A stretch of 60,566 bases of DNA from an uncultured Bacteroidales bacterium (lineage in GTDB: Bacteria > Bacteroidota > Bacteroidia > Bacteroidales > Bacteroidaceae), in NCBI GenBank assembly GCA_902775375.1, contig CACYLU010000014.1, positions 1 through 60,566 of the forward strand, read 5' to 3'. Shown piece after piece: positions 24,261 to 33,354 of this stretch. Under the pieces are notes generated by a model. It searched no databases. It worked only from the letters and a program-made list of their open reading frames with translations, and was not told where the DNA came from. Each line of letters starts with the position of its first letter. Positions within the stretch are counted from its first letter, which is position 1. Both the position numbers and the translations under genes were made by a program.

Positions 24261-26090
24261 ATGAAATTATCTGACAACAAATATCTGCTGTATCGCCATC
24301 GTTGGATTTATCCCTATGTGAAGATACTGTTGGGCACCATCCGCTTTTTGGCTATAGTGGCATCTTTGCTGCTGATAGTGGCTTTTATCTATGAGCATGG
24401 TTTCGTGATTTCATATGCCGATGTAGAGACGTTGTCAAAAGTATATCATGGTGTATGGATTGTCTTCCTGGTTGATATTATTTCCCATCTGTTGTTGCGC
24501 TTTGGTAGTACGAGGCAGCAGATGAACATCATGTCGTGGCTATTGGTGTCGTTATACCTGCTGACGTTGGTTCCAGTAATATTTCATCAGCCTGACGATG
24601 GTCCGATAAAGCAGTTCTGGTTGCTCATGAATAGTCGCACATACCGTTTGGTGATGAGTATGCTGCTGGCGTTTGTCACGCTTTCGGGGGGCATATCACG
24701 ATTACTGAGTCGGAAGGCAAATCCTTCAGTTATATTAGCTATCAGCTTTCTGTTCATCATTCTTGTGGGGACAGGATTGTTGCTGTTGCCACGATGCACC
24801 TATAATGGCATATCGTGGATTGATGCACTCTTCCTTTCCACTAGTGCTGTGTGCGTGACGGGCATGAGTCCCATCGACATAACGCAAACTTTCACAGAAC
24901 CAGGATTGGCGGTGCTGATGACGTTATTTCAGATAGGTGGCTTGGGCGTGATGACATTCACCAGTTTCTTTACATTGTTCTTTATGGGCAATACCAGCAT
25001 CTATAATAGCATGATGGTGCGAGATATGGTAAGCGGTAACTCGCTTAATTCTCTGCTTTCTACCCTGCTTTATATCCTCAGTTTCACGATAGTCATTGAA
25101 GCAACTGGAGCATTCATGATATGGTCCGACATACATGGTACCTTGGGCTATGAACTAGCCGACGAAATAAAATTCTCCGTTTTCCATGCTGTGTCAGCTT
25201 TCTGTAATGCAGGTTTCAGTACGCTGCCCAATGGCTTGGCCAATCCGCTGGTGTTTGGCAGTCATGCACCATTCTACCTCTATTTGTCGATATTGATCAT
25301 GCTGGGCGGTATAGGCTTCCCCATTCTGGTGAACTTCAAGGATACGATTGTAAGTTTTCTGCATAGGCTATGGACGCTGATACGCTACCATCATTGGGAG
25401 GGTCGCAAGCTCTATCATGCTTATAACCTCAATTCGCGTATTGTGCTGATCATGACGGCCTTTTTGCTCATAGTGCCCACCATTTGCTTTGCCGTTTTGG
25501 AGTGGAACGGTGCATTGCTGGGCCTTACTTTAGAAGATAAGCTCACACATGCATTCTTTATGGCTGTGTGCCCCCGATCGGCAGGTTTTGCATCCATTGA
25601 TCCTGTCACATGGAGCACCTCGTCGATGATCATGTTTGCCGTACTGATGTGGATTGGTGGTGGTGCTCAATCTACAGCTGGAGGTGTCAAGGTCAATACC
25701 TTTGCTGTGATGCTGCTCAACCTGCGGTCTATGCTACGAGGCTCCGATCGTGTGGAGGTGTTTCATCGAGAATTGTCGCACAGCTCCATCAGACGAGCCA
25801 ATACTACGGTATTGCTGTCTATAGCGGCTTTGGGACTCTCCATATTCATCATGAACATGCTGGAGCCAGATGTGCCGTTGCGATCGGTGTTTTTTGAATG
25901 TTTGGGTGCCCTCTCTACTGATGGCGTAAGCTTGGGCGCCACATCTATGCTACACGACGAGGGCAGGCTATTCATGATTCCCTTGATGTTTATAGGCCGT
26001 TTAGGTGTGCTTACCATCATGATGGGATTGGTGAAACAAAAGAAAGTGGTGAACTATCGCTATCCTGTTGGTGAGATTATTATAAATTGA
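24261..26090 (+). CDS. trkH: TrkH/KtrB-family potassium uptake channel subunit
   Basis: Inner-membrane K+ translocating subunit of 609 residues. Four selectivity-loop segments are visible in order: SAVCVTGM, SAFCNAGF, PRSAGFAS and ALSTDGVS. The N-terminus is longer than in E. coli TrkH (483 residues) by over 100 residues carrying about four extra hydrophobic segments (16-150). ATG 24261 is preferred to an upstream GTG at 24252. The trkA gene follows after 22 bp. Confidence 0.93.
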   Translation: MKLSDNKYLLYRHRWIYPYVKILLGTIRFLAIVASLLLIVAFIYEHGFVISYADVETLSKVYHGVWIVFLVDIISHLLLRFGSTRQQMNIMSWLLVSLYLLTLVPVIFHQPDDGPIKQFWLLMNSRTYRLVMSMLLAFVTLSGGISRLLSRKANPSVILAISFLFIILVGTGLLLLPRCTYNGISWIDALFLSTSAVCVTGMSPIDITQTFTEPGLAVLMTLFQIGGLGVMTFTSFFTLFFMGNTSIYNSMMVRDMVSGNSLNSLLSTLLYILSFTIVIEATGAFMIWSDIHGTLGYELADEIKFSVFHAVSAFCNAGFSTLPNGLANPLVFGSHAPFYLYLSILIMLGGIGFPILVNFKDTIVSFLHRLWTLIRYHHWEGRKLYHAYNLNSRIVLIMTAFLLIVPTICFAVLEWNGALLGLTLEDKLTHAFFMAVCPRSAGFASIDPVTWSTSSMIMFAVLMWIGGGAQSTAGGVKVNTFAVMLLNLRSMLRGSDRVEVFHRELSHSSIRRANTTVLLSIAALGLSIFIMNMLEPDVPLRSVFFECLGALSTDGVSLGATSMLHDEGRLFMIPLMFIGRLGVLTIMMGLVKQKKVVNYRYPVGEIIIN

Positions 26091-26112
26091 TACGAAGTAA
26101 AATTGAGAAAGC

Positions 26113-26799
26113 ATGAAGTATATTATTATTGGTTTAGGTGACTATGGCTTTGCGTTGGCCGATGAACTTGCCACGGTAGGCCATGAAGTGATAGGAGTGG
26201 ACAATAAACCTACTCATATAGAGCCGCTGAAGGAGAAGCTGGCTGCAGCTTTCGTGATGGATGCCACCGATGAGCAGGCTTTGTCGGCTTTACCCCTGCA
26301 TGATGTCGATGCCGTTATAGTGGCCATAGGTGAGAATTTTGGCGTTTCGGTGCGTGTGACAGCTTTGCTGAAGCAGATGAAGGTAGAACACATCTTTGCC
26401 CGTGCCAACGACGAGGTACATCGTTCAGTGATGCAAGCTTTCGGCATTGAGAAGATATTGTCGCCAGAGGCCGATGCCGCCCATGATCTGGTAGAGATTA
26501 TCGAGTTTGGTTATGACATTGAGACCTATCATGTAGATAAAGACCATGCTGTGGTAAAATTCATTGTACCCAGCAAGCTAATAGGCTATTCTGTGCCACA
26601 GTTGCGCTTAGCTGAGGAGTTTGGCCTCAAGCTGATTGCTACTATACGTGGTAAGGTGAAGAAAAACACATTAGGCATCAACTATACAGAGCGTAATGTA
26701 CTGGTAGATGTCCCCGATGACTTGGCCTTGGAGGAAGGTGACCAGCTGGTGATATTCGGCAAGTTCTCCAGTTTCCGTCGCTTCTGGAATGCCCTGTAG
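26113..26799 (+). CDS. trkA: TrkA/KtrA-family potassium uptake regulator
   Basis: A 228-residue cytosolic RCK protein that gates the TrkH channel in response to nucleotides. The Rossmann motif GLGDYG is at 6-11, with the nucleotide-binding acidic residue in VIGVD (about 28-32). The RCK_C ligand domain spans about 140-225. As a single RCK unit it resembles KtrA more than the double-length E. coli TrkA. Co-transcribed with trkH and followed by a strong terminator. Confidence 0.94.
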   Translation: MKYIIIGLGDYGFALADELATVGHEVIGVDNKPTHIEPLKEKLAAAFVMDATDEQALSALPLHDVDAVIVAIGENFGVSVRVTALLKQMKVEHIFARANDEVHRSVMQAFGIEKILSPEADAAHDLVEIIEFGYDIETYHVDKDHAVVKFIVPSKLIGYSVPQLRLAEEFGLKLIATIRGKVKKNTLGINYTERNVLVDVPDDLALEEGDQLVIFGKFSSFRRFWNAL

Positions 26800-26821
26800 A
26801 GGGGATTCGCTACCATAATAA

Positions 26822-26853
26822 AAGAGCTGGTTGAGTTTTCTCAACCAGCTCTT
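26822..26853. terminator. Bidirectional terminator, trkA/tRNA-Ser
   Basis: AAGAGCTGGTTGAG (26822-26835) and CTCAACCAGCTCTT (26840-26853) form a perfect 14-bp stem around TTTT, with A/T runs on both sides. It can end trkA on the plus strand and tRNA-Ser on the minus strand. Confidence 0.92.
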
Positions 26854-26862
26854 ATTATTTTG

Positions 26863-26949
26863 CGGAAGCTGGGGGATTCGAACCCCCGGTACGGTTACCC
26901 GTACGGCAGTTTAGCAAACTGCTGGTTTCAGCCACTCACCCAAACTTCC
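26863..26949 (-). tRNA. tRNA-Ser (anticodon GCT)
   Basis: An 87-nt class II tRNA: acceptor GGAAGTT/AGCTTCC with G73, D arm, anticodon stem GCAGT/ACTGC with loop TTGCTAA (anticodon GCT), a long variable arm (CGTACGG...CCGTACC) and T arm GGGGGTTCGAATCCCCC. CCA is not encoded. Confidence 0.96.
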
Positions 26950-27051
26950 AATCCGCACTTGCTCTCAAATGCGGTGCAAATGTATGGTAAAGTTTTGGGA
27001 TACGCAAATTTTTAGCGATATATTTTTGCTTTCTATCCATTAATGCGCCTT

Positions 27052-27540
27052 TTATTCTACTGCCATATCTTCAGCAGTAAAGCAAAGGGGGAGTAAATCT
27101 TCTACTTTGGCCAACTCATAGATGCCCTGGGTGCCATAGAGCAAGATGCGCATAGGTGCGCCTCCACGACATTGACTTTCCAGCATCACTTGACGACAGG
27201 CTCCACAAGGTGAAACGGGCTGCTCTATAAACTCACCACTTTCGTTGCGGGCGGCTATGGCGAGGGCCTTTACTGCCACATCGGGATATTGTGAGTTGGC
27301 ATAGAACAGGGTGGTGCGCTCAGCACAAATCCCAGAAGGATAGGCGGCATTCTCTTGGTTGGAGCCACATACTATCTCGCCATTGGCCAGCAGGGCTGCT
27401 GCTCCTACAGAGAAATGAGAATAGGGGGCATAGCTGTGGTAGGTCATCTCCTTGGCCTTATCTATTAGTTGGCGGTTGGCCTCACTCAGCTCTTCGTAGG
27501 CATACACCTTGACAGGTATCTCAATCTTGTTTTCTTTCAT
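27052..27540 (-). CDS. cdd: Cytidine deaminase
   Basis: A 162-residue zinc hydrolase that converts (deoxy)cytidine to (deoxy)uridine for pyrimidine salvage. The active-site pair is CAERT (with catalytic Glu) and PCGACRQ, giving three zinc-binding cysteines as in the short tetrameric form. A promoter with ATTG, 19 bp, TATATTTG lies upstream on the minus strand (27570-27563 for the -7). Divergent from the glucosaminidase gene. Confidence 0.94.
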   Translation of the reverse strand: MKENKIEIPVKVYAYEELSEANRQLIDKAKEMTYHSYAPYSHFSVGAAALLANGEIVCGSNQENAAYPSGICAERTTLFYANSQYPDVAVKALAIAARNESGEFIEQPVSPCGACRQVMLESQCRGGAPMRILLYGTQGIYELAKVEDLLPLCFTAEDMAVE

Positions 27541-27637
27541 GGATGATGGATGATTTTGTTACAAATATATAAAAGGAATTGCATTTCTCAATATTTTTGC
27601 TGAATTTTGTTAGCTGAAACTAAAACTACTTATCAGC

Positions 27638-28555
27638 GTGAAGCACATTAGAGGAACTATCATATTGGTATGTTGTGTGTTGGTGACTACTGCCTATGCA
27701 CAACATCGTCAGACCAGCTACAATAATTACATCAAACAATATGCTCCATTGGCGGTAGAACAAATGAAGCAGCACAACGTGCCAGCCAGTATCACCCTGG
27801 CGCAAGGATTACTGGAGAGTGGGGCAGGATTGAGCACATTGTCGCGCAAGAGTAATAACCACTTTGGCATCAAGTGTGGAGGCGGCTGGCGAGGCAGGAG
27901 TGTGCGTGCCAATGATGATGCGCCTAACGAATGTTTCAGGGCTTATCGCAAGGTGGAGGACTCTTATGAGGATCACTCTTTGTTTTTGGTGGGCAATCAG
28001 CGCTATGCCTCACTATTTAAGCTGAAAAAAACTGACTACAAGAGCTGGGCGCGTGGCTTGAAGAAGGCTGGCTATGCCACTGACCCTTCGTATGCCAACA
28101 AACTCATTACCATCATCGAGACTTACGATTTGTATAAATATGACAACGATGGCATGAGCAAGCGAGAGGCCAAGAAGTGGCAGAAACTGCTCAAGAAGAA
28201 ACCTTGGCTGGCCAATCCGCATGATGTCTATATTGCCAACGGACTGGCGTATGTGATTGCTCGCGATGGCGATACTTTCCAGCTGTTGGGGGGTGAGTTT
28301 GAGATTGGCTGGAAGAAGCTTGTCAAATATAACGACCTGCAACGTGATTATACGCTGGAAGAGGGTGATATTATCTACTTGAAGGAAAAGAACAAGAAGA
28401 CTGTAGCGGATGTTGTTTATCATGAGGTGCGTGAGGGTGACTCCATGCATAGCATCTCACAGATATATGGCGTGCGGCTGAAGACCTTGTATAAGCTGAA
28501 TGTAATGGCTGATGACCATATACCTGAGGTTGGTGAGCGTGTCTGGCTGAAATGA
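27638..28555 (+). CDS. Secreted glucosaminidase-domain protein with LysM
   Basis: A 305-residue exported cell-wall protein. Signal peptide 1-21 (TTAYAQ); glucosaminidase (GH73/FlgJ-like) domain about 30-160 with the catalytic-glutamate segment ASITLAQGLLESGAG; then two LysM-like peptidoglycan-binding segments, about 195-250 and 255-304 (VREGDSMHSISQIYGVRLKTLYKLN). It probably cleaves or trims peptidoglycan. The start is GTG (27638), giving a good signal peptide; no nearby ATG fits. Confidence 0.9.
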   Translation: MKHIRGTIILVCCVLVTTAYAQHRQTSYNNYIKQYAPLAVEQMKQHNVPASITLAQGLLESGAGLSTLSRKSNNHFGIKCGGGWRGRSVRANDDAPNECFRAYRKVEDSYEDHSLFLVGNQRYASLFKLKKTDYKSWARGLKKAGYATDPSYANKLITIIETYDLYKYDNDGMSKREAKKWQKLLKKKPWLANPHDVYIANGLAYVIARDGDTFQLLGGEFEIGWKKLVKYNDLQRDYTLEEGDIIYLKEKNKKTVADVVYHEVREGDSMHSISQIYGVRLKTLYKLNVMADDHIPEVGERVWLK

Positions 28556-28600
28556 GGCAGAATAGGCTACAGCTTACCCATAAAAAATAAATGAGTTTAT

Positions 28601-28631
28601 TTTGTTCTGTCTTTGCTTTACACTATCTTTG
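28601..28631 (+). promoter_or_regulatory. Promoter of the aminotransferase gene
   Basis: TTTG (28601-28604), 19 bp, TATCTTTG (28624-28631), a near-perfect Bacteroidetes promoter 29 bp before the ATG. Confidence 0.7.
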
Positions 28632-28659
28632 CACGTAAATTTACAAGATACAACATATT

Positions 28660-29859
28660 ATGCCTAAAATTTCCATACGAGGCACTGAGATGCCCGCATC
28701 ACCTATCAGGAAGTTGGCTCCGTTGGCTTATGACGCTAAAAGCCGTGGAGTGAAAGTGTATCACCTGAATATCGGTCAGCCCGACCTGCCTACTCCGCAG
28801 TGTGCTATTGATGCCATCAAGAACATTGATCGTAAGATTTTGGAGTATAGTCCGAGTCAAGGTTACCTAAGTTATCGACAGAAACTAACTGGCTATTATG
28901 CCAAATACAATATTAATCTTACAGCAGATGATATCATCATCACCTCTGGTGGTTCGGAGGCAGTGCTGTTTGCTTTCCTTTCATGCTTGAACCCAGGTGA
29001 TGAGATTATCGTGCCAGAACCTGCATATGCGAACTATATGGCTTTTGCTATCTCGGCAGGTGCTAAGATCCGCACGGTGACTACTACTATTGAGGAAGGT
29101 TTCTCGTTGCCGAAGGTGGAGAAGTTTGAAGAGCTGATTAATGAGCGCACACGTGCCATTTTGATTTGCAACCCCAACAATCCAACGGGCTATCTTTATT
29201 CTCGCCGTGAGATGAACCAAATCCGTGACCTGGTGAAGAAATACGACCTGTTTCTGTTCTCTGACGAGGTGTATCGTGAGTTCATCTATACGGGTTCGCC
29301 TTATATCTCGGCTTGCCATCTGGAAGGCATTGAGCAGAATGTGGTACTGATTGACTCTGTGTCAAAGCGCTATTCTGAGTGTGGCATCCGCATTGGAGCC
29401 TTGATTACCAAGAATGCCGAGATTCGTGCTGCAGTCATGAAGTTCTGCCAAGCTAGATTGAGTCCTCCATTGATAGGCCAGATAGCTGCAGAGGCATCGT
29501 TGGATGTGCCTGAGGAATATATGCGTGAAACATATGATGAATATGTGGAGCGTCGCAAGTGCCTGATTGATGGTTTGAACCGCATACCAGGCGTGTATTC
29601 TCCCATACCGATGGGCGCTTTCTATACGGTGGCCAAATTGCCTGTGGATGATGCTGAGAAATTTTGTATGTGGTGTCTTACCGACTTCAACTATGAGGGT
29701 GAGACAGTGATGATGGCTCCAGCATCAGGATTCTATACCACTCCTGGTATTGGCAGGGATGAGGTGCGTATAGCCTATGTGCTGAAGAAGAATGACCTGT
29801 TCAGGGCATTGTTTGTGCTACAGAAAGCGTTGGAGGCATATCCAGGAAGAACCATCTAA
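28660..29859 (+). CDS. PLP-dependent class I/II aminotransferase
   Basis: A 399-residue fold-type I aminotransferase, aspartate-aminotransferase-like. Landmarks: HLNIGQPDLPTP (35-46), SGGSEAV (96-102), NPNNPTG (171-177), SDEVYREF (201-208) and the PLP lysine Lys236 in SVSKRYSECGIRIG. Substrate cannot be fixed from sequence; aspartate or another common amino donor is likely. An FtsX-like permease gene starts 7 bp downstream, probably in the same transcript without functional link. Confidence 0.92.
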   Translation: MPKISIRGTEMPASPIRKLAPLAYDAKSRGVKVYHLNIGQPDLPTPQCAIDAIKNIDRKILEYSPSQGYLSYRQKLTGYYAKYNINLTADDIIITSGGSEAVLFAFLSCLNPGDEIIVPEPAYANYMAFAISAGAKIRTVTTTIEEGFSLPKVEKFEELINERTRAILICNPNNPTGYLYSRREMNQIRDLVKKYDLFLFSDEVYREFIYTGSPYISACHLEGIEQNVVLIDSVSKRYSECGIRIGALITKNAEIRAAVMKFCQARLSPPLIGQIAAEASLDVPEEYMRETYDEYVERRKCLIDGLNRIPGVYSPIPMGAFYTVAKLPVDDAEKFCMWCLTDFNYEGETVMMAPASGFYTTPGIGRDEVRIAYVLKKNDLFRALFVLQKALEAYPGRTI

Positions 29860-29866
29860 TCATCAG

Positions 29867-31111
29867 ATGAACCTCCCTCTTTTCATTGCCAAACGTATCT
29901 ATAACGGACCTGACATTTCCAAGCAGGTCTCGCGACCTGCTGTCATCATATCCATGATTGGCATAGCCATTGGATTGGCTGTGATGATTATCGCTGTATC
30001 AGTGATTACCGGCTTCAAAAGTGAGATTCGGAGCAAGGTGACTGGTTTCTCATCCCATTTGTTGGTGACAGATGTGAATGCAGTGATAGGTAGCGAGTCA
30101 ACACCTATTATATATAATGACAGTCTGCAGTCATTGCTTACTGCCCATCCTCAAGTGAAACATGTGCAACGCTATTCGCAAAAGGCGGGTATGATGAAGA
30201 CTGCAGATGCTTTTCAGGGGATTGTGGCTAAAGGTATTGACTCTGATTATCAAACTGACTTCCTGAGGGAGCACATCATCCAAGGTGAACTTACACAGTT
30301 CAGTGATACTGTATCTACCAATACAGTGCTTATTTCAAAGGTGCTGGCTGACAAACTGCAGCTCAACGTGGGTGACAAGGTGGATACCTATTTCTTTGAT
30401 GAAAGCATCAGGGCAAGAAAGTGGGTGGTGAGTGGCATCTATGAAACGCACTTCTCTGCTTTCGACGGGCTTTATGTGTTTACCGACCTCTATACTGTGA
30501 ATCGCTTGAATCACTGGGATGTTGATGAGGCTTCAGGCATTGAGATTGCGTTGAGGGATGATGGTTCATTGGAACAGACCACTTTTGAGTTGGGCACTTT
30601 GCTGAATGACTTTTCCGATAGGAATGGTACCCACTATGGAGTGGTGAATGTGGAGCAACAGAACCCCGCTGTGTTCTCGTGGTTAGAGGTGCTAGACGTG
30701 AATATCTGGGTAATCTTGGTACTGATGATTGGCATTGCTGGCTTTACAATGATAGCCGGACTGCTTATCATCATCATTGAACGCACACAGATGATTGGCG
30801 TATTAAAGTCGTTGGGTGCCAACAATACCACAGTTCGCCATTTGTTTCTTTGGCTCTCAGTGTTCTTGATAGGCAGGGGAATGTTGTGGGGCAACATCAT
30901 TGGCCTGGCATTCTATTTTGTGCAACGATACACTGGAGTTCTCACGCTTGATCCAAGTACCTATTATATGGATAAGGTGCCAGTATCGCTGAGCTTCCCT
31001 ATATGGTTGCTCTTAAATATCGGCACCTTGGTTGTCTCTGTCTTGATGCTGGTAGGGCCTTCCTATATAGTGGCGCGTATCCACCCAGCCAATTCAATGC
31101 GTTACGAATAA
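29867..31111 (+). CDS. FtsX-like ABC permease, LolC/LolE type
   Basis: A 414-residue inner-membrane permease: one membrane segment near residues 20-45, a large periplasmic domain (about 50-260) and three C-terminal segments in the FtsX region (VILVLMIGIAGFTMIAGLLIIIIERTQMIGVLKSLGA). The layout matches LolC/LolE, which extract lipoproteins from the inner membrane, but no LolD ATPase is adjacent. The start is set at 29867 (MNLPLFIAKRIY), which matches family N-termini. Confidence 0.85.
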   Translation: MNLPLFIAKRIYNGPDISKQVSRPAVIISMIGIAIGLAVMIIAVSVITGFKSEIRSKVTGFSSHLLVTDVNAVIGSESTPIIYNDSLQSLLTAHPQVKHVQRYSQKAGMMKTADAFQGIVAKGIDSDYQTDFLREHIIQGELTQFSDTVSTNTVLISKVLADKLQLNVGDKVDTYFFDESIRARKWVVSGIYETHFSAFDGLYVFTDLYTVNRLNHWDVDEASGIEIALRDDGSLEQTTFELGTLLNDFSDRNGTHYGVVNVEQQNPAVFSWLEVLDVNIWVILVLMIGIAGFTMIAGLLIIIIERTQMIGVLKSLGANNTTVRHLFLWLSVFLIGRGMLWGNIIGLAFYFVQRYTGVLTLDPSTYYMDKVPVSLSFPIWLLLNIGTLVVSVLMLVGPSYIVARIHPANSMRYE

Positions 31112-31125
31112 ATCACATAAAAGAA

Positions 31126-31155
31126 AAATCCCCAAGGCTTTCGCCTCGGGGATTT
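31126..31155. terminator. Bidirectional terminator, permease/oxidoreductase
   Basis: AAATCCCC-A-AGGC (31126-31138) pairs with GCCT-C-GGGGATTT (31143-31155) with one mismatch, between two convergent genes, with A/T runs on both sides. Confidence 0.88.
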
Positions 31156-31179
31156 TCATATCTAAAACCTATATAGGAA

Positions 31180-32667
31180 TTAGCAGCGCTTGTCAAGATA
31201 TGGCAACTCGTAAGGACGACGATAGTCGTAGTAGTACAGACGGTGAGCAGCAGCTTCCTTGTCATTAACGAATGTACGAGTAGCAGGATTCCACTTAACA
31301 GGACGATTCAGCTCGTATGCGATGTTGCACAGGCAGCAGAGAACTGCTGAACTTGTACCAACCTCAACTGGAGCGATTGGGTTCTGACGAGTGCGAACGC
31401 AGTCGATGAAGTTCTGCATGTGAGGTGAGCTGGTCTCGAAGTTCTGAGCAGCCTGACGCTGACCACCACGCTCAGCCTGAGCTGCACGCTTACGATATTC
31501 TTCGAACAACTTAGCACGCTCTTCAGGAGTCATCATACGAGGCTTGTTACCACGCAGGTTCTCAGGAACAAGTGAGTTGTCAGAGCACTCCAGATAACCA
31601 CGAGCTACGTTGATCCAACCCTTAGTACCGATGAACTTCAGACCCTGTGCGTTAGGATTGTCCTCACCGTCCATCTCCTTGGTCAGATAAGCATGTTCCA
31701 TCAGGATAGTGCCGTTAGGATACTTAGCTGAGTAAGCTTCACCCTCACCCCATGTGTCGCGTGGGAAGTACTCAACTGGCTGCAAGCCATCGAAGCCCAT
31801 AGCAGCATTAGCGATATCATGCATGTGAGCACCCCAGTCAGCGGTGTAACCGTTACCGGTCTCACGATACCAACGCCATGCGCCCCAGAACTCTTCACGC
31901 TTCTCAGGATCCAAGCTGATAGGTGGGCAGAGCTGGTAGTTGTACTCGATCTGAGGATCGTTCAACGGGCCTAACCACAGATTGAAGTTGAGGTTAGCAG
32001 GGATAGGCTGAACGCCTCCGTATTCCTCATACATCTTTGCGATTGGACGAGCAGGATCACCTACCTTAGAGTAGATCTTCTCTATGTGACCAATCTTACC
32101 TGCCTGAATCAGTTCAATAGCTTTCTGGAATTCGCCACTTGAACGCTGCTGGCTACCTACCTGGAACACTTTCTTGTTAGCGCGTACAGCTGCCTCAACA
32201 GCGTAAGCCTCAGTGATGGTGTAAGTCAGAGGTTTCTGGCAATATACGTCCTTACCTGCCTGCATTGAGTGGATTGCCTGCAATGCGTGCCAGTGGTCAG
32301 GAGTAGCTACCTCGATAGCATCGATGTCCTTACGCTCCAGCAAGTCCTCGTAGCTCTCGTACTTGTCGCAACGCTCGTTCATGCCCTTGCTCTTCTGCCA
32401 AGCAGCAACTCTTCTGCGGAAACGCTCAGTCTTCATTGTGTCAACGTCGCAGCATGCTGCTACCTGAACACCATCGCAACCTGCGAAGCCACCGAAGTCG
32501 TTCAGTGCCTGCTGGCCTAAGCCGATGAAACCTAAAACAACTCGGTCACTTGGAGCAACCTTCACACCATTAGAATTAGCCCAGCTAGGTAAGATCGTCA
32601 AGCTGGCCAGACCCAGAGCTGAATAGCTCAGAAAGTCTCTTCTTGAAATTCCGTTCTTTTCTTTCAT
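31180..32667 (-). CDS. Tat-exported Gfo/Idh/MocA oxidoreductase
   Basis: A 495-residue NAD(P)-dependent oxidoreductase with a twin-arginine signal (SRRDFLSYSALGLAS, residues 8-22), so it folds in the cytosol and is exported by Tat. The Rossmann segment VVLGFIGLGQQAL follows (about 42-54), and EVATPDHWHALQAIH plus DVYCQKPLTYTITEA contain the conserved family lysine. The C-terminal part resembles the bacterial Gfo/Idh enzymes acting on sugars or glycosides. The substrate is unknown. Confidence 0.9.
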   Translation of the reverse strand: MKEKNGISRRDFLSYSALGLASLTILPSWANSNGVKVAPSDRVVLGFIGLGQQALNDFGGFAGCDGVQVAACCDVDTMKTERFRRRVAAWQKSKGMNERCDKYESYEDLLERKDIDAIEVATPDHWHALQAIHSMQAGKDVYCQKPLTYTITEAYAVEAAVRANKKVFQVGSQQRSSGEFQKAIELIQAGKIGHIEKIYSKVGDPARPIAKMYEEYGGVQPIPANLNFNLWLGPLNDPQIEYNYQLCPPISLDPEKREEFWGAWRWYRETGNGYTADWGAHMHDIANAAMGFDGLQPVEYFPRDTWGEGEAYSAKYPNGTILMEHAYLTKEMDGEDNPNAQGLKFIGTKGWINVARGYLECSDNSLVPENLRGNKPRMMTPEERAKLFEEYRKRAAQAERGGQRQAAQNFETSSPHMQNFIDCVRTRQNPIAPVEVGTSSAVLCCLCNIAYELNRPVKWNPATRTFVNDKEAAAHRLYYYDYRRPYELPYLDKRC

Positions 32668-32778
32668 GATATTGTTAATAAAAATGATAAAAATTCATAA
32701 TCGGTCTCAAAGGTACTAAAAGTTTTGATAACCTTGCTATAATTCAGCGCCTTTTTTTTAGAATATTAAGATTTTTCC

Positions 32779-33147
32779 CTATTTTTCATTGTCCATGAGG
32801 GTTACAGCTTTGTCAGCATCGTTTTCTAGCGTAGACATGTCGGCCAGATTCTCAGTTTTCTTCTGCTCCTTCTTGTTGCTGCCCGTAATCAGTCCGATAA
32901 GCCATTTGCCTATCTTTCGTTGTATGCCAGCCTCAGTAGTTGGGATGCCTGTGGCTTTGGTGAATTTACGTTTGAGGGCGGTGATGCCCAGCAGTTTTTT
33001 CCAAGAGATAGTGAGATTTACGCCAGGGATAATTTGGGTACCAGTGGTGCGCTTCTTCCGTTTACTTGTTGACGAAGTGGTGGTTGTGGTTGTCACAGTC
33101 ACCCCGTTTTTCGTGGTCTTCTTGGTGGTTGTCTTTTTTGTTGCCAT
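32779..33147 (-). CDS. Small basic Lys/Thr-rich protein
   Basis: A 122-residue protein with an extremely Lys/Thr-rich N-terminus (residues 1-40: runs of K and T, then STSKRKKRTTG), reminiscent of histone H1-like or nucleic-acid-binding tails. The middle (41-90) contains LTISWKKLLGITALKRKFTKATGIPTT and RKIGKWLIG, a pattern unlike the tail. No enzyme motif. The tail suggests DNA or RNA binding, but this is inference. It lies just upstream of the large palindrome and 22-bp repeat array. Confidence 0.6.
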   Translation of the reverse strand: MATKKTTTKKTTKNGVTVTTTTTTSSTSKRKKRTTGTQIIPGVNLTISWKKLLGITALKRKFTKATGIPTTEAGIQRKIGKWLIGLITGSNKKEQKKTENLADMSTLENDADKAVTLMDNEK

Positions 33148-33232
33148 TTTGATGCTTTTTCAAATTTTTGTTGTAAAGTTAGTAAGATTTGTCGACTTGG
33201 CAAAACAAATCACGTCATTTCATCAGTTCGTA

Positions 33233-33327
33233 TATACCCCCTCCTAGTAACCCCTCCCCTTATATAGGTACCCCTCTCTATAGAGAGGAGGGGTACCCTA
33301 TAGTAAGGGAGGGTGTATAGGGGGTAT
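33233..33327. repeat. Large imperfect palindrome, about 95 nt
   Basis: Nested complementary blocks surround CTCTCTATAGAGAG: GGTACCCCT with AGGGGTACC, then CCCTCCCCTTA with TAAGGGAGGG, then TACCCCCT (33235-33242) with AGGGGGTA (33319-33326). The whole would fold into one long hairpin. It carries no gene and could be a small non-autonomous element or a recombination substrate. Confidence 0.75.
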
Positions 33328-33354
33328 TATACAACATCTGATGAACATGGGTGG

